Shown here piece by piece: positions 45,789-54,995 of a stretch of 64,000 bases of DNA. The stretch is from Frankiales bacterium. Its GTDB lineage: Bacteria > Actinomycetota > Actinomycetes > Mycobacteriales > Jatrophihabitantaceae. Every line of letters begins with the position of its first letter. The stretch's first letter is position 1. The position numbers were made by a program, and so were the translations under genes. The stretch spans positions 144,260 to 208,259 of the forward strand of contig JAOPUZ010000023.1 in the NCBI GenBank assembly GCA_025966315.1, written 5' to 3'. The notes under the pieces were generated by a model that did not search any database, was not told the DNA's origin, and was given only the letters and a program-made list of their open reading frames with translations.

Positions 45789-47987
45789 GTGCAGACGACA
45801 ACTAACTCATCGCTGAGCGAGCAGAACAATCAGGCGCAACTTGACCAGGTTGTCGACGGCCGGCACGCGCAACCGCACTCGATCCTGGGTGCGCACCCGC
45901 TGAGCGCCGGGCGAACGGTGATCCGCACGCTGCGTCCGGAGGCCGATGCGGTCAGCGTGCTGGTCAACGGCGCCCGTACGCCGCTGGAACGGATTCATCC
46001 CGGCGGGATCTTTGCCGGCGAGCTGTCGTCCGATCCCACCGACTACCGGCTCGAGGTCACTTACGGCGACGACACGTTCGTCGTCGACGATCCGTATCGA
46101 TGGCTGCCGACGCTGGGCGAACTGGACCTCTACCTGCTGGGCGAGGGACGGCACGAACAGCTCTGGGACGTGCTCGGTGCGCATCCGCGCAGTTACGAAA
46201 CGCCCGCCGGGACGGTGCGGGGCACCTCGTTCGCGGTGTGGGCGCCTAACGCCCAGGGCGTACGGGTGCAGGGTGATTTCGACTACTGGTCCGGCCGCGC
46301 GTATCCGATGCGCAGCATGGGCTCCTCGGGCGTGTGGGAACTGTTCGTCCCCGGCGTCGAGACGGGAGCGCGGTACAAGTTCGTCGTCCTCGGCAAGGAC
46401 AACGAATGGCGCGAGAAAGCGGACCCGATGGCCTTCGCCACCGAGATCCCGCCGGGCACGGCGTCGGTCGTGTTCGAGTCGACCTACGAGTGGGCTGACC
46501 AGGAATGGCTGGCCACGCGGGCGGAAACCTCGTGGCATGCCGCACCGATCTCCATCTACGAGGTGCACCTCGGTTCCTGGCGGCAGGGCCTGAGCTACCG
46601 GCAGCTAGCCGACGAACTGGTCGACTACGTCAAGCACGCCGGTTTCACACACGTCGAGATGCTGCCGGTGGCCGAGCATCCCTTCGGTGGTTCCTGGGGT
46701 TATCAGGTCTCGTCCTATTTCGCGCCGACCGCCCGCTTCGGTAATCCGGACGAGTTCCGGTTGCTGGTGGACCGCCTGCATCAGGCCGGCATCGGCGTCA
46801 TCGTGGATTGGGTTCCGGCGCACTTCCCCAAGGACGCCTGGGCGCTGGCCCGCTTCGACGGCACGCCGTTGTACGAGCACCCGGACCCGCGACGCGGCGA
46901 ACAGCCGGACTGGGGCACCTACGTGTTCGACTTCGGTCGGACCGAGGTGCGCAACTTCCTGGTGGCGAATGCCCTGTTCTGGCTGGAGGAATTCCACATC
47001 GACGGGCTGCGGGTGGACGCCGTGGCCTCGATGCTGTACCTGGATTACTCGCGCAAGGCCGGTGAGTGGCTGCCCAACGAGTTCGGTGGCCGCGAGAACC
47101 TGGACGCGGTCAAGTTCCTGCAGGAAATGAACGCCACCGTGTACAAGCGGGTGCCCGGCGCGATGACCATCGCCGAAGAATCCACCGCCTGGCCGGGGGT
47201 GACCCGGCCGACCCATCTGGGGGGTCTGGGCTTCGGCTTCAAATGGAATATGGGGTGGATGCACGACACCCTCAATTACATCGAATACGCACCGATCTAC
47301 CGGCAATACCACCATCACCAAATGACGTTCTCGATGGTTTATGCCTATTCAGAGAATTACGTGTTGCCGTTCAGCCACGACGAGGTGGTGCACGGCAAGG
47401 GCTCGCTGCTGGACAAGATTCCCGGCGATCGCTGGCAGCAGATGGCCACGCTGCGCGCGCTGTACGCGTTCATGTGGGCGCACCCGGGCAAGCAGCTCAT
47501 CTTCCAGGGCTCGGAATTCGGCCAGGGCGGGGAATGGAGCGAATCACGTTCGCTGGATTGGTGGTTACTGGACGGCACGGATCACGCTGGCATTCTCCGG
47601 TTGGTGCGGGATCTGAACCGCCAGTACCGCGAAACCCGCGCGCTCTGGTCGCAGGATTCCAACCCGGAGGGCTTCGGTTGGATCGATGCCAACGACGCGA
47701 CCGGCAACGTGTTCTCGTTCTTGCGGTGGGGTGACAACGGTTCTTGCCTGGCCGCGGTGGTGAACTTCTCGCCGGTGCCGCACGAGAGTTACCGCCTGGG
47801 CCTGCCAATGACCGGTGCGTGGGCCGAGGTGATCAACACCGACGCCGAGATCTACGGCGGTTCCGGGGTGGGCAATCTGGGCTCGGTGTCAGCCGAGGCC
47901 ACCACCTGGCACGGACAACCAGCGTCGGTCACGATGCGCATCCCGCCGCTGGGCGGGGTGTGGCTGCATCACCCGGGCAACGGGTAG
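45789..47987 (+). CDS. glgB: 1,4-alpha-glucan branching enzyme
   Basis: Introduces alpha-1,6 branches into GlgE-made glucan. 732 residues from GTG, with AAGGAG 7 nt upstream. An extra N-terminal N1 domain (~1-110) is present as in mycobacterial GlgB, then CBM48 ([20 protein letters not shown]). The GH13_9 barrel has nucleophile Asp in [18 protein letters not shown], Glu in [16 protein letters not shown] and [17 protein letters not shown]. It is the last gene of the treS-mak-glgB operon. Confidence 0.96.
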   Translation: MQTTTNSSLSEQNNQAQLDQVVDGRHAQPHSILGAHPLSAGRTVIRTLRPEADAVSVLVNGARTPLERIHPGGIFAGELSSDPTDYRLEVTYGDDTFVVDDPYRWLPTLGELDLYLLGEGRHEQLWDVLGAHPRSYETPAGTVRGTSFAVWAPNAQGVRVQGDFDYWSGRAYPMRSMGSSGVWELFVPGVETGARYKFVVLGKDNEWREKADPMAFATEIPPGTASVVFESTYEWADQEWLATRAETSWHAAPISIYEVHLGSWRQGLSYRQLADELVDYVKHAGFTHVEMLPVAEHPFGGSWGYQVSSYFAPTARFGNPDEFRLLVDRLHQAGIGVIVDWVPAHFPKDAWALARFDGTPLYEHPDPRRGEQPDWGTYVFDFGRTEVRNFLVANALFWLEEFHIDGLRVDAVASMLYLDYSRKAGEWLPNEFGGRENLDAVKFLQEMNATVYKRVPGAMTIAEESTAWPGVTRPTHLGGLGFGFKWNMGWMHDTLNYIEYAPIYRQYHHHQMTFSMVYAYSENYVLPFSHDEVVHGKGSLLDKIPGDRWQQMATLRALYAFMWAHPGKQLIFQGSEFGQGGEWSESRSLDWWLLDGTDHAGILRLVRDLNRQYRETRALWSQDSNPEGFGWIDANDATGNVFSFLRWGDNGSCLAAVVNFSPVPHESYRLGLPMTGAWAEVINTDAEIYGGSGVGNLGSVSAEATTWHGQPASVTMRIPPLGGVWLHHPGNG

Positions 47988-48060
47988 CGCCTGGAATAGC
48001 AGCCCAGGTCGAGCCGTTCTCTTCGATATAGTTGAACACGCAACGACATTGGAGGCCGTA

Positions 48061-49032
48061 ATGGCTGCTGTAACTGCTGACACTCTGACCCTGCCCCGCG
48101 TCAAGGGCGCCACCCTGGGTGACGTCGACCGTCCCGTCCTCGCCGTAAACACGGCGCCGGCCGGTTTGGAAGGCGAGGGCTTTCCGGTCCGCCGCACGAT
48201 GGCCGGTATCGATTACAAGCATCTCGATCCGTTCATCATGATGGATCACATGGGCGAGGTGGACTACGCGGCCGGCGAGCCCAAGGGCACCCCGTGGCAT
48301 CCGCACCGTGGCTTCGAAACCGTCACCTACCTGGTCGAGGGCCAGTTCATCCACCAGGACAATCACGGCGGCGGCGGCGTCATCACAGAAGGCGCCACTC
48401 AATGGATGACCGCCGGCTCCGGGTTGATGCACATCGAGACGCCGCCGGAGTCGCTGGTTGAAGCCGGTGGCCTGTTCCACGGCTTTCAGCTGTGGGTCAA
48501 CCTGCCCGCCAAGGACAAATTCCTGGCTCCGAAGTATCAGCCGCTGGAGGCCAGCCAGATCACGCTGCTGGCCAGTGCGGACGGTGGCTCGTTGCTGCGC
48601 GTCATCGCCGGCGAGGTCGACGGCCACACCGGCCCCGGCTCGACGTTCACGCCGATCACCCTGGTGCACGCCTCAGTCATGCCCGGCGGCGAACTATCGC
48701 TGCCGTGGCAGCCGACGTACAACGGCCTGGCCTACGTGATGGCGGGTTCCGGCACCGTCGGACCGCAGCGGACGGCTATTCGGGCCGGTCAGCTCGCCGT
48801 GTTCGGCGGCGGCGACCGGATCAGCATGACCGCCGACGCCAAGCAGGACAGCCGGACCAGTTCGTTGGAAGTGATCCTGCTGGGCGGTGAACCGATCCGC
48901 GAGCCAATGGTTCAGTACGGGCCGTTCGTGATGAACACCCGCGCCGAGCTACAGCAGACCCTGGACGACTTCAACGCCGGCCGGCTCGGCGTCATCCCGC
49001 CGAATGCGATCATGCCGCACGTTTCCCGCTGA
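48061..49032 (+). CDS. Pirin-family protein
   Basis: 323-residue bicupin from ATG 48061 (TTGGAGG upstream). The N-terminal cupin holds the metal set in TPWHPHRGFETVTYLVEGQ and HQDNHGG, and MTAGSGLMHIETPP gives the second part. The C-terminal pirin_C domain follows (~190-300). Relatives include quercetin 2,3-dioxygenases and regulators, so the role is open. TATAGT (48027-48032) is a plausible -10 box 29 nt before the ATG. Confidence 0.88.
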   Translation: MAAVTADTLTLPRVKGATLGDVDRPVLAVNTAPAGLEGEGFPVRRTMAGIDYKHLDPFIMMDHMGEVDYAAGEPKGTPWHPHRGFETVTYLVEGQFIHQDNHGGGGVITEGATQWMTAGSGLMHIETPPESLVEAGGLFHGFQLWVNLPAKDKFLAPKYQPLEASQITLLASADGGSLLRVIAGEVDGHTGPGSTFTPITLVHASVMPGGELSLPWQPTYNGLAYVMAGSGTVGPQRTAIRAGQLAVFGGGDRISMTADAKQDSRTSSLEVILLGGEPIREPMVQYGPFVMNTRAELQQTLDDFNAGRLGVIPPNAIMPHVSR

Positions 49033-49041
49033 ACTTTCTTG

Positions 49042-49095
49042 CTGGAAAGTCCTACCGTCACGTGCCTATGACATCGCGGGCGTAGGACTTTCCAG
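49042..49095. repeat. 48-bp palindromic element, copy 2 (with 3-bp extended arms)
   Basis: The core copy is 49045-49092, with the same GAAAGTCCTAC arms, the same 26-bp spacing and the same central CTATGACA as at 6413-6460. Here the perfect stem is 14 bp (CTGGAAAGTCCTAC). It lies in the 74-bp convergent gap between the pirin and thioredoxin-like genes, so it could terminate both. Confidence 0.75.
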
Positions 49096-49106
49096 GGGTT
49101 AACGGG

Positions 49107-50141
49107 TTAAAACAACGCGTTGGCCAGCTCGCGTCGGGCCGGGGCTACTCGGGGGTCGTCCGGGCCGAGCAGCTCGAAGTATTCGACCAACCGGTCCCGC
49201 ACCGGTGTCCGGTCCTCGCCGTGCACCCGTCGCACCAGGCCGATCAGGCGGGCGAACGCGGCCTCGACCTGGTTGTTGGCGAACTCGGCGTCGGCCGCCG
49301 TGAGCTGCGCCTGGCCATCGTCCGGCGCGGCGTCGGCTCGCTGCATCGCGTCGGCCGGCAACTCGGCCAGACGCTGCAACATGGCCACCTGCCGCAGCGC
49401 GAGTTGCGCGTCGATATTGGCGGGTTCGACGGCCAGGATCGCCTGGTACTGCTCGATCGCGCGGTCGTAGTCACCGGCATCGAGCGCATCCTCGGCGGCC
49501 ACGAACCGCGGGTCTTCCGCAACCTCGGGCTGGAGCGGCACGGGGGTCGCTGCAGCCGGCCCAGCCGCTCCGTCCGCGACGATCCCGTCCGCGGGCGGCG
49601 CGGCCGGGGCACCGCCGGGGGCACCGGCCAGCCCCGCCTGCTGCGCGGCCTGCAACACGGCCTCGATGAACTCCCGCGCCTGCGCTTCCGGAATCACGCC
49701 CTGGAAGCCCGGAATGGGTTGACCGCCGATCACCGCAAACACCGCCGGAATCCCCTGCACCTGCAGCGCCTGGGCAATCCCCTGGTTGGCCTCCACGTCG
49801 ATCTTCGCCAGCACCCAGCTACCAGCGCCTTCGTTGGCCAGCTTTTCCAGGATGGGCGACAACTGCTTGCACGGCTCGCACCATTCGGCCCACAGATCCA
49901 GCAGCACCGGGACCTGGAACGAGCGGTCGATCACCTCGGCTTGGAAGCTGGCTTCATCGACGTCCACCACAAAGCCGCCCGGCGCCGGTGCGCTGGCGGC
50001 CCGGGCCGCGGCATCGGAGCGGGCCTTGATGGCGGCCAGGTCGACCGCGCCCGTCATCGCGGCCGCGACGGCGGGGGACGGCGGCCGGGGGGCCGCGGTA
50101 CGAGCAGAGTTCGAGCCGGCAGGTCGGGATCCAGGACGCAT
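49107..50141 (-). CDS. cnoX: Thioredoxin-TPR co-chaperone (YbbN/CnoX-like)
   Basis: 344 residues. After a low-complexity N-terminus (~1-55) comes a thioredoxin domain (~55-165) with an intact WCEPCK redox site; E. coli CnoX has lost this pair, so this version could be redox-active. A Gly/Ala/Pro linker (~165-205) leads to TPR-like repeats (~210-290, ALDAGDYDRAIEQYQAILAVEPANIDA) and a helical C-terminal domain. The family protects substrates and hands them to GroEL after oxidative stress. Downstream of it is palindromic copy 2. Confidence 0.85.
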   Translation of the reverse strand: MRPGSRPAGSNSARTAAPRPPSPAVAAAMTGAVDLAAIKARSDAAARAASAPAPGGFVVDVDEASFQAEVIDRSFQVPVLLDLWAEWCEPCKQLSPILEKLANEGAGSWVLAKIDVEANQGIAQALQVQGIPAVFAVIGGQPIPGFQGVIPEAQAREFIEAVLQAAQQAGLAGAPGGAPAAPPADGIVADGAAGPAAATPVPLQPEVAEDPRFVAAEDALDAGDYDRAIEQYQAILAVEPANIDAQLALRQVAMLQRLAELPADAMQRADAAPDDGQAQLTAADAEFANNQVEAAFARLIGLVRRVHGEDRTPVRDRLVEYFELLGPDDPRVAPARRELANALF

Positions 50142-50245
50142 GTCACCAGTTTTCCAGGTGTGGGCCAGCTTTGCAGGGGCGACCCCGTTCAGCCGGCTGC
50201 AGCGGCACGGGATGGACGCCGAACCAACGGCGGCCGACTAGCCGT

Positions 50246-50758
50246 TCAGCCGAAATCGCCCGCGTCGTGCCGCAGCCGCCGCAACCGGTTGAACAGTGAA
50301 TCAAGGTCGTCCGCACCCAGACCGCCGAGCCCGAACCGTCGCTTGTGCAGCTCCAATGTCGCTTCGTGAGCGATGGCGCGGCCGCTGTCGGTGAGCACGG
50401 CCAGGGTGCCCCGGCCGTCGCGAGGATTGGGCACCCGACGGACGAAACCGGATGCTTCCAGCCGATCGATCACATTGGTGACGCTCGTCGCATGCACCTG
50501 CAACCGCTCGCCGATCTTGGACAACGGCAGCTGGCCGGCACTGGAGAACGTCAACAGCACCAGGGCCTCGTAGCGGGAGAAGGTCAAGCCGAACGGCCGC
50601 AGCGCGGCGTCCAATTCGGCTAGCAAGATCTGCTGCGCCCGCATGATGGACGTGACTGCCTTCATAGCGGCGATGATCTCGGCATCGGCCTCCGGATACT
50701 TCTTCACCCACGATTCCGCGGCGCGTTCGACGGGATCGAAGGGCAGCGGGCCGGACAT
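50246..50758 (-). CDS. MarR-family transcriptional regulator
   Basis: 170 residues from MSGPLPFDPVERAAESWVKKYPEADAE. Winged helix at ~60-130: LSKIGERLQVHATSVTNVIDRLEASGFVRRVPNPRDGRGTL, with the Asp-Arg wing typical of MarR. Start chosen at ATG 50758, because the longer frame runs through the divergent gene. It diverges from the acyl-CoA dehydrogenase gene with 34 bp between starts, so control of that gene and itself is likely. No clear palindrome was found in the 34 bp. Confidence 0.88.
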   Translation of the reverse strand: MSGPLPFDPVERAAESWVKKYPEADAEIIAAMKAVTSIMRAQQILLAELDAALRPFGLTFSRYEALVLLTFSSAGQLPLSKIGERLQVHATSVTNVIDRLEASGFVRRVPNPRDGRGTLAVLTDSGRAIAHEATLELHKRRFGLGGLGADDLDSLFNRLRRLRHDAGDFG

Positions 50759-50792
50759 GCCGGACAGCCTAGAGGGCGACCCGGAGCGACGT

Positions 50793-51986
50793 ATGGTGGC
50801 GGGCATGACTGAGTCCTTCGACGCGCTCGATCGGCTGGACCTGCTCGACCTCGACAGCACCTTGGCCCCCGAGAATCAGCTGTTGCGCCACACCATCCGG
50901 CGCTTCGCCGACGAGCAATTGCGTCCCAACGTCGCGGACTGGTTCGAGGCGGGCACGCTGCCCGTCCGAGACCTGGCGCTGGAGTTCGGCAAGCTCGGGG
51001 TGCTGGGAATGCACTTGCACGGCTACGGCTGCTCGGGCGCCCTGCCCAGCCAGTACGGCCTGGCCTGCACCGAGATCGAGTCGGTCGATTCCGGACTGCG
51101 CTCGTTGGTGAGCGTGCAGGGGTCACTGGCGATGTATGCGATCTACGCCTACGGCAGCGAGCAGCAAAAGCAACAGTGGCTGCCGGCGATGGCCCGCGGC
51201 GAGGCCATCGGGTGTTTCGGGCTGACCGAGCCGGACGCGGGCTCCGACCCGGGTTCGATGCGGACCTTCGCGCGACGGGACGGATCGGACTGGATCCTGC
51301 ACGGCTCCAAGATGTGGATCACCAACGGCAGCATTGCCGATGTCGCGGTCGTATGGGCCAACACCGACGAGGGGATCCGCGGCTTTCTGGTGCCCCGCGA
51401 TGCACCGGGATTCACCTCCAGCGAGGTGCATCACAAGCTCTCGCTGCGTGCCTCGGTCACGGCCGAGCTGAGCTTCGACGAGGTCCGGTTGCCGGCCGAG
51501 GCGCAGCTGCCGGCGGCCCGTGGGCTGCGCGGGCCGCTCGGCTGCCTCACCGAAGCACGCTTCGGCATCGTCTACGGAGTCATCGGGGCGGCCCGGGACG
51601 CCCTGGCCAGCACCTTGACCTACGCCGGCACGCGGGTGCAGTTCGGACGTCCGATCTCGGGTTTCCAACTCACCCAGCGCAAACTCGCCGAGATGGCGGT
51701 GGCGGTGCAGAACATGCAGCTGGTGGCTCGTCGGTTAGGGGAGCTCAAGGACAGCGGGCAGCTCAAGCCGCACCAGATCAGTTACGGCAAGTTCGCCAAC
51801 GTGTCCGCCGCGCTCGATGTGTGCCGCGAGGCGCGCAGCATCCTGGGCGGTTCGGGTATCACCACCGAGTACCCAGTGCTGCGCCACGCGCTGAACCTGG
51901 AGACGGTACTGACCTACGAGGGCACCCACGAGGTGCACACGTTGGTCTTGGGCGAGCAGCTAACGGGCATCTCCGCCTATCGCTAG
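50793..51986 (+). CDS. Acyl-CoA dehydrogenase (glutaryl-CoA dehydrogenase-like)
   Basis: FAD enzyme of 397 residues. ATG 50793 has GGAG 6 nt upstream; ATG 50805 is an alternative. FAD-binding segments CFGLTEPDAGSDPGSM and KMWITNGSIADVAVVW are present, with RVQFGRPISGFQLTQ and ILGGSGITTEYPVLRHALNLE. The catalytic base is Glu in TYEGTHEVHTLVLG, the GcdH position. The group contains decarboxylating and non-decarboxylating members, so the substrate is not fixed. Probably under the adjacent MarR regulator. Confidence 0.88.
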   Translation: MVAGMTESFDALDRLDLLDLDSTLAPENQLLRHTIRRFADEQLRPNVADWFEAGTLPVRDLALEFGKLGVLGMHLHGYGCSGALPSQYGLACTEIESVDSGLRSLVSVQGSLAMYAIYAYGSEQQKQQWLPAMARGEAIGCFGLTEPDAGSDPGSMRTFARRDGSDWILHGSKMWITNGSIADVAVVWANTDEGIRGFLVPRDAPGFTSSEVHHKLSLRASVTAELSFDEVRLPAEAQLPAARGLRGPLGCLTEARFGIVYGVIGAARDALASTLTYAGTRVQFGRPISGFQLTQRKLAEMAVAVQNMQLVARRLGELKDSGQLKPHQISYGKFANVSAALDVCREARSILGGSGITTEYPVLRHALNLETVLTYEGTHEVHTLVLGEQLTGISAYR

Positions 51987-51998
51987 CGGCAACCGCTA
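51984..51998. terminator. Small hairpin at the acyl-CoA dehydrogenase stop codon
   Basis: TAGCGG-CAA-CCGCTA begins at the stop codon itself and lies in the convergent gap to the thiolase gene. The stem is only 6 bp; a possible weak terminator. Confidence 0.35.
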
Positions 51999-52057
51999 AC
52001 CGATCGCCAGCGAGATCACTGACGAGATCACTAGCGAGACCGCTGGCGGATCGACGA

Positions 52058-53308
52058 TCAGGACGGCACCCGAAGGATCAAGGCGTCGCCCTGGCCGCCA
52101 CCACCACAGAGGGCCACCGCCGCGACACCCCCGCCGCGTCGCTTCAACTCGAGCGCGGCATGCAGCGCCAACCGCGCCCCGGACATCCCGATCGGGTGGC
52201 CCAGCGCGATTGCACCCCCGTTGACATTGACGATGTCCTCGTCCACGCCTAGCAGTCGCGTCGACACGATTCCGACGGCGGCGAAGGCCTCGTTGATCTC
52301 GATGAGATCCAGCTGGCCGACGTCCAGGCCGTCCTTGGCCAGCGCGGCCCGGATCGCGTTGGCCGGCTGGGCTTGCAGCGTCGAGTCCGGGCCGGCGACC
52401 ACGCCGTGCGCTCCGATCTCGGCCAGCCACGGCACGCCCAACTCGATGGCTTTGGCCTTGCTCATCACCACGACCGCGGCCGCACCGTCCGAGATCTGCG
52501 AGGCCGAACCGGCGGTGATCGTGCCGGTCTTGGAAAACGCCGGGCGAAGCCGGGACAGCGATTCCACCGTCGTGTCCGGCCGGATCCCCTCGTCCTCACA
52601 GAATTCGACCGGTTCGGCACCACTCGGCTTGCGCTGCGGTATCGACACCGGCACCACCTCGTCGTCGAACAGGCCGTTCTTCCACGCCAGCGCGGCGCGT
52701 TGATGGCTGCGCGCGGAAAATGCGTCCTGCTCCTCGCGACTGACCGTCCAATCACCGGCGTTCGCCGATTCGGTGAGACCGCCCATTGCCTGATCGGTCG
52801 CGGCGTCCCACAGTCCGTCGATCTCCATGTGGTCGGCCAGTGTGAGCTGCCCGTATTTGTGACCGATGCGAGATTTCGGCAGCAGGTGCGGTGCTTGCGT
52901 CATCGACTCCTGGCCGCCGGCCACGATCACCTCGAATTCACCGGCGCGGATCAGCTGGTCGGCGAGCGCGATCGCATCCAGGCCGGACAGGCAGACCTTG
53001 TTGATGGTCATGGCCGGCACCGAGGCTGAGATACCGGCTTTGATCGAGGCCTGCCGGGCCGGCACCTGGCCGGCGCCGGCCGTGAGCACCTGGCCCATGA
53101 TCACGTAGTCGACCAGTTCAGCAGCCACGCCGGCTTTCTGCAGCGCACCGCGGATCGCCACCGCGCCCAGATCCGAACCCGAGAAGTCCTTGAGCGAGCC
53201 GAGCAGGCGACCCATCGGGGTTCGCGCGCCCGCCACGATCACGCTGGTGTTGCCGGGGTTGCGATCGGTGCGGTCGGCGCCGCCCTGATCGGCGTTGTGA
53301 GCTGCCAT
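52058..53308 (-). CDS. Acetyl-CoA acetyltransferase (thiolase)
   Basis: 416 residues, with AGGAG 7 nt before the ATG. Catalytic residues: acyl-enzyme Cys in [12 protein letters not shown], His in [19 protein letters not shown] and the second Cys in [14 protein letters not shown]. FadA4-like. It degrades or makes acetoacetyl-CoA. Next to methylmalonyl-CoA epimerase (divergent, 139 bp), an arrangement also remembered from mycobacteria. Together with HMG-CoA lyase further on, it points to acetoacetate/propionate metabolism. Confidence 0.92.
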   Translation of the reverse strand: MAAHNADQGGADRTDRNPGNTSVIVAGARTPMGRLLGSLKDFSGSDLGAVAIRGALQKAGVAAELVDYVIMGQVLTAGAGQVPARQASIKAGISASVPAMTINKVCLSGLDAIALADQLIRAGEFEVIVAGGQESMTQAPHLLPKSRIGHKYGQLTLADHMEIDGLWDAATDQAMGGLTESANAGDWTVSREEQDAFSARSHQRAALAWKNGLFDDEVVPVSIPQRKPSGAEPVEFCEDEGIRPDTTVESLSRLRPAFSKTGTITAGSASQISDGAAAVVVMSKAKAIELGVPWLAEIGAHGVVAGPDSTLQAQPANAIRAALAKDGLDVGQLDLIEINEAFAAVGIVSTRLLGVDEDIVNVNGGAIALGHPIGMSGARLALHAALELKRRGGGVAAVALCGGGGQGDALILRVPS

Positions 53309-53447
53309 CTGATGTCTCCTCAAACGGTAGGTACGCAGTGCGGCGGCCGGCTATGAGGAACACCACCAGCCCCTACTCTGACCAGGTCTCTACAGACACC
53401 ATAGGCCGATACTGCTATCAGCGAACGGGCCACCGAACGGGGAGACC

Positions 53448-53867
53448 ATGACAATCCTGCGTATCGACCACGTCGGCATTGCGGTGCCGAACCTGGACGA
53501 AGCGATTTCCTTTTACCGTGACACCTTCGACATCAAGAGCGTGCACGAAGAGGTCAACGAGGAACAGGGCGTGCGCGAAGCCATGCTCGAGGTCGGCGAC
53601 GGGACGACCCGCATCCAGTTGCTCGCCCCGCTGCATCCCGAGTCGACCATCGCCAAGTTCATCGGCCGCAGCGGCCCGGGCATGCAACAGCTGGCCTACA
53701 CAGTGGACGACATCGACAAGACCTCCGACGACCTGCGGGCCAAAGGACTTCGCCTGCTGTACGACACGCCGCGCCGTGGCACGTCGAACTCGCGCGTCAA
53801 CTTCGTCCACCCCCGCGATGCCGGCGGGGTGCTCGTGGAGCTGGTCGAGCCGGCGGCTGGCCACTGA
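53448..53867 (+). CDS. mce: Methylmalonyl-CoA epimerase
   Basis: Interconverts (R)- and (S)-methylmalonyl-CoA in propionate metabolism. 139 residues, VOC fold. Metal and catalytic residues are consistent: His in ILRIDHVGIAVPNLDEAI, Glu in EEQGVREAMLEVG, Gln/His in QLAYTVDDID and Glu at the end of GGVLVELVEP. GGGGAG precedes the ATG. The B12 adenosyltransferase near 61.4 kb would support the mutase that shares this pathway; no mutase gene is in the window. Confidence 0.92.
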   Translation: MTILRIDHVGIAVPNLDEAISFYRDTFDIKSVHEEVNEEQGVREAMLEVGDGTTRIQLLAPLHPESTIAKFIGRSGPGMQQLAYTVDDIDKTSDDLRAKGLRLLYDTPRRGTSNSRVNFVHPRDAGGVLVELVEPAAGH

Positions 53868-53966
53868 CCCACCGCACAACGCGGCCTTTCCGTAGCATTT
53901 TCGACAGTCGTTCCACAGCCGAACACGCCGCTGCAACATGGGATTTCGTCGTAGGACCGTGCGACC

Positions 53967-54983
53967 ATGGAACGCATGGCAGCCCACGACGACAACACCG
54001 AAATCCTGCCACTGCTCTCGGACGACGTCCCGCATTTCGACGCCGCCATGCGCGGCTACGACAAACGACAGGTGGACGAATACGTCGCCCGCGCCGAGCG
54101 CGAGATAAGGGAACTCCAGTCCGCCCGGGACGCCGCTCTCGCGGCCAGCGCGGACCGCGCCGCTCAGCTGGCCAGTCGCGAAGCGCAAATCGAGTCCCTC
54201 GGACGGCAGAAAGCAGCCGCGGCCGATACGATCACGCCGGCCAACGTGTCCGATCGGATCCGGGACATGCTCCAGCTGGCCAACGAAGAAGCGACCCAGA
54301 CGCGAAAGGCCGCCGAAGAAGAAGCTGAGCGAGTACTCATCGGCGCCCGCGCGGACGCCGAACGACTGCGCAGCGAGGCCGCGGCCGAACAGCAGCGGCT
54401 GATGGCCGCGGCAACCCAGCGCTCAGCCGAAGCGGACCAGAAGCTGGCGCTGGCTCGCACACAGGCTGGCGTCGAAACGGCGAACGCGAAGGCCCTGATC
54501 GCCGAACTCTCCGACGCGGCCGCCGCCGAACGATCCCGGCTGGACGCCGAGTCCGCCGCCGCGCGAGCCGAGCTGGAGCAGCAGTCCGCACACCGCATCG
54601 AGACCGCCGAGCAGGACTTCGACATCACCTTGCGCTCGCGCCGCAAAGCCGCAGAACGCCAGCAGGAACAGGACTACCAGCAGGCGCGCACGGTCGCGGT
54701 CAACCTTGTCGATGACGCGACTCGTGAGGTGCAGACGCTGGCCGGGCAGCGCGATGAGATCCACGCGCGGCTTCGAGATCTACACGCCGACCTCGGCGAC
54801 GTCGTCGACAGCATCGGTTCCGGTGACAGCAGCGCTGCGTCCGGCGCGACTGCAGGCTCCGCAGACAGTGTTGGGTCCGCAGACAGTGCAGGCTCCGCAG
54901 ACAGTGTTGGCTCCGCAGACAGTGCTGGCTCCGGCGGGACTGTTGGCACCGGCGAACCGGCCGAACCGGCGCCCGAGAGCTGA
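53967..54983 (+). CDS. DivIVA-domain coiled-coil protein
   Basis: 338 residues (or 335 from the second ATG). The N-terminal DivIVA motif FDAAMRGYDKRQVDEYVARAE (~24-44) is followed by a nearly continuous alanine- and glutamate-rich coiled coil (~40-275) and a Gly/Ser/Ala tail. The tail contains four 6-residue ADSVGS-type repeats. Such proteins localise to curved membranes or to cell poles and septa and organise growth. It is not the ftsZ-linked Wag31, which is in a different locus, so call it DivIVA-like only. Followed by an AI-2E-type permease 12 bp downstream. Confidence 0.8.
   Translation: MERMAAHDDNTEILPLLSDDVPHFDAAMRGYDKRQVDEYVARAEREIRELQSARDAALAASADRAAQLASREAQIESLGRQKAAAADTITPANVSDRIRDMLQLANEEATQTRKAAEEEAERVLIGARADAERLRSEAAAEQQRLMAAATQRSAEADQKLALARTQAGVETANAKALIAELSDAAAAERSRLDAESAAARAELEQQSAHRIETAEQDFDITLRSRRKAAERQQEQDYQQARTVAVNLVDDATREVQTLAGQRDEIHARLRDLHADLGDVVDSIGSGDSSAASGATAGSADSVGSADSAGSADSVGSADSAGSGGTVGTGEPAEPAPES
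54861..54932 (+). repeat. 18-bp tandem repeat, four copies, at the end of the DivIVA gene
   Basis: Units begin GCAGACAGTG and end GG(C/G)TCC at 54861, 54879, 54897 and 54915, differing only at a few positions. The 18-bp length keeps frame and encodes ADSVGS/ADSAGS. Confidence 0.9.
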
Positions 54984-54995
54984 CGGTCCAGCTTC

